From Anaeramoeba flamelloides (Eukaryota; Metamonada; Anaeramoebidae): a stretch of DNA of 64,000 bases. The translations under genes and the position numbers were made by a program. Position 1 is the first letter of the stretch, and each line of letters starts with the position of its first letter. The notes below the pieces were generated by a model, which was given only the letters and a program-made list of their open reading frames with translations, was not told the origin of the DNA and ran no database searches. This document shows, piece by piece, positions 55,434-64,000 of this stretch. The stretch is from the NCBI GenBank assembly GCA_027625915.1, contig JANTQA010000057.1, positions 7,068,001 to 7,132,000 on the forward strand, in the 5' to 3' direction.

Positions 55434-56055
55434 CAGTTGGCTCCACTTTTAAGGACACAAACTTTCAACTAAATTTAAGGTAAAAAAAATTTCAAATTAA
55501 TGAATATTTTTTGGAATTTTTTATTTATACATTTTTTTTTACATTAATCCAAATTTTATTATAGTCAGTTCCACTTATAAGGCAACAAATTTTCAACAAA
55601 AATTAAAGCAAGATACTATTTCTTGAAAAAGAAATTGAACAAAATATTCATTCAACTTTCCTAAAATTAGATTTTTAAATCATATGAAAACTATCAAATT
55701 TTTTTATCCATAGTTAGCTTAAATTATTAATTTTCTGAAAGAATTGGAAACTTTGATGATTTGTTTTAATTCTTGGAATGTGATTATTTTGGAAAGGGTT
55801 ATGAAAATTTTGATCTTTTTATTGTACAATTAACAGTATTTGATTTCTTAAAATGTGATTATTTTGGAAAGCTGACTGAAAATTTTGATCTTTTTATTTT
55901 GAAATTAATAGTAAAATTCAAATTAAGACACAAAAATCAAATCGTCATAAAATAATTTATTTTTAACAAAATTCCAAAAAATATACCTTAATTTGAAATT
56001 TTTTTTCAACTTAAATTTCATTCAAAGTTTGTGTCCTTAAAAGTGAAACCGACTC
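55434..56055. mobile_element. MITE family C, copy 4, interrupted
   Basis: The left end is CAGTTGGCTCCACTTTTAAG and the right end is CCTTAAAAGTGAAACCGACTC, with TA outside both. The interior is expanded to 622 bp and holds a second left end (TAGTCAGTTCCACTTATAAG at 55562), so another family C copy has inserted into, or recombined with, the first. Confidence 0.65.
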
Positions 56056-56109
56056 TAGATTTTTATAAGATTTAAAAGTACTACTAACTTTAATTTTTTT
56101 TCTTGTTTT

Positions 56110-56330
56110 TTGATTGAATGTTGTTTTTAAAAAGTGTAATTTCATTAATTATCATTCTAATAAGTGGGTGAATTATAATTCTAAAGGTTTGATTCTAGAT
56201 GAAAGGGGTATGATATCAAATAAAAGAAATTATACAACAATTTTACTACAGTGATTTAAATAATGACGGTCAAACAACTATAATATGTGTTTCAAAATAT
56301 AATACATGATTTTTTTTTTCTTCTTGTTCC
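56110..56330. repeat. Dispersed repeat K, copy 2
   Basis: Similar to 27030-27240 in order and orientation (AAGTGTAATTTCATTAAT, CATTCTAATAA, ACAACAATTTTACTA, ATAATACAT). Confidence 0.45.
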
Positions 56331-56444
56331 AAGATAACATCCAATTTACCACCAAATAGTATACCTAAGTTCAAATCAATTTTGAAGGTAAACTCCTTGA
56401 TTTTTTCAAGTAAAATTTAAATTAGAAATGAAATTTGTTGAAAT

Positions 56445-56665
56445 TTTTTCCAAATACTGATAAATTCAAATTAATATCTGAAAGTTTTTAATTCATTTTC
56501 TATTTTACAAATTTTTTTACAACTTTTTGAATAAAACATTCTATTCGTTTAAATGTTAAAAAACTTTGTTAAAATTATATGTACTTCAAAAAAATTCGTT
56601 CACTTGAGTTGTTTTAAAAGTTGATAGATGAGATTATATAATCGGAAATTGAACTAGAATTTTTT
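56445..56665. repeat. Dispersed repeat L, copy 2
   Basis: Matches 16940-17160 in the Galpha intron, in the same orientation and with moderate divergence. Confidence 0.5.
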
Positions 56666-57049
56666 TGAAATTTATTTGAATTTATCAGTATTCTCAATTT
56701 TTTTGAAATTTTTTGTTATTTTTGATCAAAATTTTTCTTAAAAATTACCTCTATTTTTTTGCCATAAATTTTTCCATTTGATTCTTCATTTTTACAATTT
56801 CTTTTTATTTAATAGGACTTTAAGTAAACCAAAACTATATTTAATTAGGGTTTATTGTTGGGTTCTTTTATCGGTTGATGTATATCTCTTCTATAACAAA
56901 AAAAAAACATACTTATTATTTTGAAACACTGGTGACACTTTTCTTCCTGGACTGTATTTTAATAACAGTATATTTAATATTTACACAACAATTTTGAAAA
57001 TATCTCATTTTTGATACAAATATAATGTACTAAGTCATCAATAATCTAA

Positions 57050-57350
57050 AACTCTAAAGTTGCAAAATATCTTTCTTCAATTTGGCATCCAAAATATAGA
57101 TAAAAAAATTCAATTTTTAAAAAAATATAAAATAATAAACTAATAGATTCTTTTGACAATTTATTTCCAGAAATCTTTGGAAATACATTGATGTTACAAT
57201 TAGCTCTAAAAAAAAGCAAACAAAACTAACCAGTCTTTATATTTTTCTGTTGATGATTATGGAGTTAAATTTGAAATAAAAAAATTATAATAAAAGTTGC
57301 TTTTGGGGAGTTCTAAATATCATTTATAAAATATCTCATAATATTATTTT
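57050..57350. repeat. Dispersed repeat P, copy 3
   Basis: GCAAAATATCTTTCTTCAAT, then AAAACTAACCAGTCTTTATA, GATTATGGAGTTAA and GGAGTTCTAAATAT correspond to 54610-54890. Confidence 0.5.
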
Positions 57351-57359
57351 GATTTTGAA

Positions 57360-60300
57360 TTTTGAGATCCGAAAAGTAATTTAAAAACAATTCTAAAAAT
57401 TGAAAATTTTTAATTGGGATAAGTAGTAAATAAATGTAATAATATTTTTTTCAATAATATTTATTAATTTAATTTTATAGAGTTTATTTTGAGTAATCGA
57501 TAAAAATAATATCATTTTGAACTAATTACAACATACTTTCATTATAGATGAATCGAACCTGCAACAAACCACTTAATCCGGAAATATCAGTATTACTATT
57601 ATTTTCCTATTAAAAAATGAAAATTTTTAGTTCACATTCCTACAATATTTTTCTTGTTTTTAAATCAAAGAAAATTCCAAAGATCTTTCCAACATCATGT
57701 AGAAATGATATTTTTAGACAATGATATTAACCTTCTCTTAGTTAATACTAAGACAAAATTTTTACTCTGGTAATTTGATTGTAGCAGTAATAATTAATAT
57801 AAGCTAAATTTCAAAATTAGGGGCAAACTTTTTTAGTATTATTGTTTTCTTTTTTCATTTGTCTTTCAAAAAATAATATGATTACAATATATTTTTATTT
57901 ATAATCTATATTGGTTATTATCTCTAAACACTTTAGTAAAACATTATTATTCAAAAAAAAAAACAAAAGTATTAAATAAATTTTTTTCTGATGAAAAATC
58001 TGCCCTAATTTTTGAAATATAGCTTACATTAGGGAAATTGAAATAAAAATTTTCATTGATTAATTAGAAAATAACAGTATAATCAACTTAATTTCCAGCT
58101 GTTATTATATCTTTATGCTTCAGAACATTTTATGAATTAAACATTTAGCTTGGTCGTGTTACTGAATCTTTATTCTATAAGACTGAGAAATTAAAAAAAA
58201 TATCTGAAAATAGTTACTTCATTCTCCAAATTTTTTCCTGAGTTATGAATAAAGAATTTCATTTTTAAAAACTTTGTTAAATTAGTTGTAGGGATTTTCT
58301 TTGGAACAAGTTGTTTTGCAAATAGAGAACTTGAACAAAAAAAAAAAACTAAATCAAACATAAAATAGATTTTACATTGTTTTGTATTTATCAGCATCTA
58401 CGGTCATTGTTAAGTTGCTATTATCAAATCCAATATTTTGATTTTTTCATAAGTTTGTTAATACTGTTAAAATTAATTTGAACTCATCAAAATTTTATCT
58501 CCAAGTTTAATCAGGTAGCTAATTTATAAAATTTCTATAAGTGAATCATTTCTTATTGGGTTTTTGAAGATCAGCTGGTTTTTTTCAACAAATCATTTGC
58601 AAAATATTTGTGAACCTTGAAATAATAATTTTCATTTATTAATTTGAGAAGAACAGTATCAATTTCCAGAGTAAAAAATTATTTTTGATGTAAGTTGTGA
58701 GATTATAATTTTTCCTTTTCTAAAGGTTTTCTTTTTTGTTAACTTAATCTTTTTACCTTTTAAATATTTCGTGAGGTCAACGCCTTAAGTGCAAGATTTT
58801 CTTCAATTGCAAAACCAAATGAAATAACTTGTATTCAGGGTAATTTATACGCTTTTTTGGATCTGAACAGAAATGTAGCAACCAACTAAAAGACACACTA
58901 AACAAATAAACTTCGGTTGTCTGTTTTCTAGAGGTTTGTGAATGAAATTCTGGATTGAAATGAAACGAATATGTAGTTTTCGAAGCAATCAAAGTGCACC
59001 TGATTAAATTTGCTGGTTAACAGGGTACCTTCTTGAAGTTCTTAATTGTTTTGTTTGTAATTTAAATTGGAAATAAATAATTTATAAAGATCTGTCTTAA
59101 TTTCCTAGGTTCAATAATCATAAAATCAAGATCAATATTGATCCTTCTCAATATTAAAAAAAAAATGATCAATACCATTATAGTGCATTGCCATCTTTTT
59201 GGTTTGAATTCTATTCAACATTTTTTACTACAACCTTTGATTTTTTTCTTGGATTGAGTGAACATTTATACCATTTACTAAATAGTTTTTCGAAAAATAT
59301 TAAAAAAAAAGAAATAATTAAATGTTTTTTGAAAAAATGTCTATTTCTTTGTTTTTTTTAAAAGCAAATCCCTCTCTCGTAATATAATACACTATTAATA
59401 ATAAGTTCATAAATATTTTTAATCTGGAATTTCATTTTCAGTTATTTTAAAAAAGTATCAAAAAAATAATTTTTAAATAATTCATCCAGCTTATTCGAAA
59501 AAAATTAAAAAACATATAAAAGATACTTTACCGTTTTGGAAAAAAAGTGAAAAACTGTTTTTCTTTTAGAACATTACTGAAACTGAAAAATAAAATCAAT
59601 TAATTGACTAGACAAATTAACTTTTAATAATAATCCCTTATATTATTTTCGATCAAATCAACAAATACAATTTAAATCTACTTTCTGATCGGAATTGTTC
59701 TTGTGATTTTGGAGATCGCAAAGTTATTCAATTTTAAGAACAAATTTTTAATAATTTATCAATCAAAGAAAACTCCCATACGCAAAGATAGTATTATTAA
59801 GATTGTGATTGTGCTGAATACTTTATTTTGTCTTTATTTATTTATTTATTTATTCAATTGATCTTCCTTTACATTTTCAATAATGTTATCTATGAAAAAC
59901 CGTCTTTCACTTTTTTTCCCTGTTTCACTTTTTTTTCACAAGGGCTATAAAACTATCTTGTAAGGTTTTTTAAAAGAATAGGGTTTTTAACTAAAGTGCT
60001 TACATACAATGAATTCCAGAAGAGAAATTTCAAATCGATTTTTCTGGTAAATTTTCTTGATCAGTACTGTTTTTGTTAGTTTATTTACGAATAGAAGCAA
60101 TTATTGAACAGAAATTAAAAAATAAAAGTATTTTTCAAAATTTAAAGATTAGAGTCGTTCAAGGTAATATGTTTTCTGAATCTGATGAAAGGAAGTTTAA
60201 TTACAGAAAATGAATTACTGAAAAGAAATTCAAAAATAATGTTTTATTTTTAAAATTACAAGATCAAAAAATCAAAAAAAGTTTTTTAATTCAAAATATC

Positions 60301-60680
60301 CAGAAAAAACAATAAAAAATTTTTTTATTTTCATTATTTTTTTTCATGGGTCTACTAATTATTACAATAATTTGTTAAAATAGAGATTGTTTTCAGATTA
60401 TATAATAGTAAGATAAACTTTCTCTACATCAATAGATGATTAATATTTAACTTTGTTTTTTAAATCCAGATTACTATTAGAAAACTTATATAGCACACTT
60501 GAAAACTTTATTATTATTTTTTTTTTCTAATTGAATTCGATACCTTATGGGGTGTTTATTTATTGAATTAATGATAAATTTTTGTCGTTTCACATTTTTT
60601 CTTTAGACTTGAATTTTGTAATATATAAGGAGATTTTTGTAAAAAGTAAAAAAAAAAAAAAAAAACAATTAATTTTTTTT
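57360..60680. other. 3.3-kb A/T-rich region, no supported gene
   Basis: No convincing coding frame was found. The patch 58760-59040 is slightly richer and has a minus-strand frame (SFHFNPEFHSQTSRKQTTEV) after a CAG acceptor-like site near 58999, but it has no recognisable domain or partner exon. A repeated phrase (AAAATTTTCATTGATTAATT near 58047, ATAATTTTCATTTATTAATT near 58626) and repeat O (59510-59865) are the only other structure. Confidence 0.55.
59510..59865. repeat. Dispersed repeat O, copy 1
   Basis: The part near 59531-59610 (CCGTTTTGGAAAAAAAGTGA ... AGAACATTACTGAAA) matches 63765-63830 directly. The part near 59755-59860 (ATCAATCAAAGAAAACTC ... AAGATAGTATTA) matches the reverse complement of 63845-63955. 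The unit is therefore rearranged between the two sites. Confidence 0.45.
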
Positions 60681-60689
60681 TTTTTTTTA

Positions 60690-61290
60690 TTGAAGAGGGA
60701 GTGTAAAATTACACTCAAAGTACCCTTTAGGCTTCAATCTCCTTTCAAAAATTGAGCATAAAATCATATATTTTACGATACGTAATTAACGAGAATAATT
60801 CTAAGTCATATTTTAAATTTTTTTCATTAAAAGTAATTTCTTTTTACTTATACAGAAAAATCAACCTATGATTTTTATAGTAAGTACATGAAAAGTGATC
60901 CAGATTTTATATTATTACCTTCTTTTTCTATTTTAAACATAAGGGAGAAAATATGTTTGAATTTTTATTCGTTACATAGTAATATATATTTAATTATTAA
61001 TTGGCAATTTTCTGAAATATAGAATTGTTGGGCTTGATGAATAACTTAAATATCTTTTATTAATAAAGTTTTTTGGTTTTTAATTATTTTTAAAATATTA
61101 TTACATTTCCAAATGGTAGAATTCAACAAATTATAGTTATTATAATTATTAATTTCTTTTTTAACAAGCTTTAAATTCAAAAAATAAAAAAAAAGCCAAT
61201 TGATTGAAATGATTAAATCAATTTTAAAAAGAGATTTGTTCGAATCATAACTTAAAAAAAAGCATTTTTCAATCTAACTATTCTTCACTT
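60690..61290 (-). mobile_element. LINE 3' fragment, same family as 44270-45670
   Basis: On the minus strand KKEINNYNNYNLLNSTIWK, then RYLSYSSSPTILYFRKL and LFSLITYRKIYDFMLNF, align with KKEINKYNYNELLNFKSWK, KYLSYPSSSTILKFRTF and LFTLVNNREIYDFRLKF of the + strand copy. The 3' hairpin is conserved (GAGTGTAATTTTACACTC) and is followed by an A-rich tail. Frames are broken and the RT core is missing. Confidence 0.7.
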
Positions 61291-61299
61291 TTCCATCAT

Positions 61300-61950
61300 T
61301 AAAAAAATTATTTTTTTTGAAATGAATTTTTGTTTTGAAAATGATTGCATATTATTATTTTCTGATCTATCTGATATATACAATTAAGTGTTCTATTATG
61401 AAAAAATCTTTTGAATTTTTCAATTTTATCGATTTAAAGTTGAATTCTCAACATATCAAAAAGATCTGCAAATTTGTAGATTTTTTTTGTCGTGATTTAA
61501 AAGGTATATTCTATCAAAAAAAAAAAATGTAAAAATGTTGTTGGGTGAAAATTCATTTGGAATAAAAAAGGTTTGATACTTGTTTTTTTATGAAAAATGT
61601 ATCAATTCAATAGCACTAATTTTCTTTTAGATATGAAAAATAAAAATGATTTAAAAAGGGGAAAAGTAAAAATGAAAAATAATTTTTAATAAAGTTAAAA
61701 TGTGATAAATTCAAGTGTAAGAAGTTGTTAATAGGAAAAATTTATTTTGGATTTAAATGGTTTCTAATCAAATATATGACTAATGATACTAAAAAAATAT
61801 ATCAAAAAATACAATATATTTTAAATGTCTCTACTTATCTTTTCTATATTTAAATAGATTTCCTTAAAAAGAAAAAAAAAACTTGTTTTTGTTATAAAGA
61901 AAAAATAATAAAAATAAAGTGAAAACAAAAAATCCTTAAAATAGTAAAAA
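61300..61950. other. A/T-rich stretch, nothing identified
   Basis: Only homopolymer-rich sequence is seen. The 65-codon + frame at 61335 has no recognisable feature and the same composition as the background. Confidence 0.5.
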
Positions 61951-61954
61951 ATAT

Positions 61955-62120
61955 ATAAATTCGGGCGCACTATGCCCCTACTCTGAGATTCGTGGAATAC
62001 AAATTATTAATCACAGATGGTGTAATTTTTCTCTATAATCAATTATCTTTCTATTGGGTTTTTTCTCCCTTATATTCAGGACGCGGAAAGTATTTATTTG
62101 GTCATGAATATGATAATATT
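61955..62120 (+). other. GC-richer islet with a long open frame, function unknown
   Basis: TTCGGGCGCACTATGCCCCT, with ATTCGTGGAATAC after it and GGACGCGGAAAG further on, stands out from the flanks. One + frame is open for about 58 codons from 61955 (HYAPTLRFVEYKLLITDGVI, then SGRGKYLFGHEYDNI) without an ATG. It may be an exon, an element remnant or a structured RNA. I could not match it to tRNA, U1-U6 snRNA, SRP RNA or RNase P RNA by eye. Confidence 0.3.
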
Positions 62121-62598
62121 ATTTTTTTATACATACTTTAATTATTTTTCTTCTTCTTTTTTTTTATTTGATAAATTTTCTTTAATTACTCCTTTCTCTA
62201 AATAAATAAAAAAATTAAAAACTTGTTTTTCTTTTTGTTTAAACTTTCTAAGTAAACTCTTATTTAGTCCAAGTCACCCAGGTATATTGAAGTGTTAGAA
62301 TAAATTTTATGAGTTTAATTCATTATACTTCTCAAACTAAAATTTAAATTTTTAGAATAAGATTATTTTTTCTCATTTTGTAAAAAATTTTTTTTTTTCT
62401 TTTTGCTTGTTTTTTTTTTCTTCTTTTCTTTTTTATTTTTTAAAAAGTAAATTTGAAAAAAAAAATGTTTGAAATTACAAATTAACATTATTAAAAGTTA
62501 GTTTTTGTATGCTCTTAAAAGTAATACATTTACAAGTGAAAAATATTATTGTCAAAAATTTATATTTCCTATAGAAATTGAGAATTTTGCACATGGCA

Positions 62599-62796
62599 TT
62601 CTAATGAAATGAGACCAAAAAATTTTATAACATTTTTTTTTTAAAATTTATGGTTTTTCCAGGCTTTTCTTTTATGATTATTGGCTCTAATCCGAATTTT
62701 ATTATTTAAAATATTTCTAAACAATCTAAGTTTGGTTGATTCGTAAAAATAACGAGACTTTTACATTTTTAGTAGGACCCCTTTGAGTGAAATCGG
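62599..62796. mobile_element. Small MITE N, copy 2 (inverted)
   Basis: This is the reverse complement of 35688-35884: ACAATCTAAGTTTGGTTGAT then TCG in the middle, and AGGACCCCTTTGAGTGAAA at the right end. The ends are imperfect inverted repeats. No ORF is present. Confidence 0.55.
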
Positions 62797-62799
62797 GTT

Positions 62800-64000
62800 T
62801 CTAAAGTAAAAATATGAAATACAGCTATTCTAAAAAAAGTGAGAACTTTTTGTTTTAAAAAAAAATTATAGAGTTACTGCTTTTTCTCATTTTTCGCTTT
62901 AATAATCCATTAAGAACTTTTTTTATAAAAGTGCTTTCCTTCAGAACCCTGTTTCTACACTGTCTTTAAATTTTGACCACCAGTTTTTAAAAACTACAAA
63001 AAACTTCAAAAATTTTTAAATTCTAAAAAACTTTTTACTTTTTTAAAATAGAAAACTAAACTCTATTTCAAAATCATTGACTAATCAATTATCAAATTTC
63101 GATTATTAATATTTTTATAAATGGAAATTGTCTATTATAATAAAAAAAAAAAATATTATTTGAAGATTTTGTTCCATTTATTAGAAATATTTGTTTTTCA
63201 TCTAAAAATCAAATAAGTAAAAGCAAAATAAAAATAATTAAAAAATGACCCCTTTATTATGAAATTTAGTTTAGAACAAAGATTGAAAAATACTTTGACT
63301 TTTTTTAAATGATTTGATTATTTTTTTTTCATTAGAATTTCTAAAATTTTTTTTTCATTCTTCTCAAATAAGTTACATTACAATATGCAAAAATAATTAA
63401 AAAAATCTTCAATAACGAAATAAAAATGATAAAATCCTGTTAATTTACATTTTTCTTCTAGGTATTTTGGAATCAAAAAAAATATTTTGAAAATAAAACT
63501 TAATTATTCAAATAACCCTTCAAGAATTTGATAGATCCCAGTTTTTAAATTAAAAGTTTTTTTTTTTTTCTTTTTTGCTTCCAGAAACATTACAAATTAA
63601 ATGATCAAAGAAATGGATAATAAATAATAACTTAATACGATATTAGTTCCTTAAGGTTCTTCAATTAATAAATAAATTTCAAAAAATGAAAGATCAAAAG
63701 TAAATATTTCCTTATATATCTAGTCAATTTAGAGTTATTTTTCTCACTTGAATAAAAACAACTTACCGTTCCTGAAAAAAAGTTCAACACGGTTTTTAAT
63801 TCGGAACATTACTCAAATAAAACGTAAGATCAATTAATAAAAGAATAAATAAATAAATAAAGATAAAACGAAGTATTCAACATAATAACAGTATTTTATC
63901 AATACTATCTTTTAGTATTGATTTTTCTTTGATTGATCAATAACTATTAATTTGTTCAAAAAAATTGACTAACCTTTGAGATCTTGAAAACCAGTTGAAT
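62800..64000. other. A/T-rich right edge with repeat O copy 2 (63755-63955)
   Basis: No gene was seen. A weak copy of the repeat K tail lies near 63590-63650 and repeat O at 63755-63955. The rest is homopolymer-rich. Confidence 0.5.

Noticed and set aside
61955-62120. Islet as U6, U5 or SRP RNA
   Set aside because: Short words (ATTCGTG, GCCCCT, ACTCTGAG) resemble parts of these RNAs, but the diagnostic segments (ACAGAGA of U6, the uridine-rich loop of U5, the SRP Alu and helix 8 motifs) are absent or out of order.
1-64000. CRISPR arrays, rRNA genes, LTR or virus-like elements
   Set aside because: No regularly spaced direct repeats, no rRNA signatures and no long terminal direct repeats, integrase, capsid or envelope frames were seen.

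Overview
This window is AT-rich nuclear DNA from a protist. Genes have spliceosomal GT-AG introns, use the standard genetic code, and include eukaryote-only families: a nuclear-pore scaffold protein, a heterotrimeric G-protein alpha subunit, B-box/SPRY (TRIM-like) proteins and an ankyrin-BTB protein. Long A/T tracts, poly-Asn and poly-Asp runs, and the abundance of ankyrin-BTB and TRIM-like genes recall free-living amoeboid protists. An Anaeramoeba-like metamonad or an amoebozoan would fit. That placement is inference, not proof.

Layout. 1-9.7 kb: a NUP155/Nup170 orthologue on +, in at least two exons separated by a 4.27-kb intron filled with DNA-transposon debris. 9.7-15.1 kb: intergenic, with decayed repeats. 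15.2-23.7 kb: a Galpha gene on +, in five recognised exons. One of its introns is 6.52 kb and holds foldback elements, a TTAA-flanked element and antisense LINE 3' ends. 23.7-28.2 kb: intergenic, with a 1.5-kb TIR element and a 335-bp long-TIR element. 28.3-33.9 kb: a two-exon gene for a protein of about 1009 residues with many ankyrin repeats and two BTB domains, split by a 2.64-kb intron. 34-37.4 kb: a second copy of the 1.5-kb TIR element and smaller MITEs. 37.4-53 kb: a segmental duplication. Its two copies each carry a TRIM-like gene on -. The left copy (38.1-39.7 kb) is a frameshifted pseudogene and the right copy (46.6-48.2 kb) is open. Between the copies lie two decayed LINEs in opposite orientation. 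53-64 kb: almost only repeats, one tRNA-Tyr gene with a 13-nt intron (53846-53931, -), a LINE 3' end (60.7-61.3 kb, -) and a small GC-richer islet near 62.0 kb.

The protein genes do not form a pathway and share no operon-like arrangement. The main structural theme is transposable elements. At least ten repeat families can be recognised by internal comparison alone. Several have TA or TTAA target duplications. They have expanded some introns to kilobases, while other introns of the same genes remain 114-246 bp. I see no CRISPR, no rRNA, and no retrovirus-like, LTR or Polinton element.
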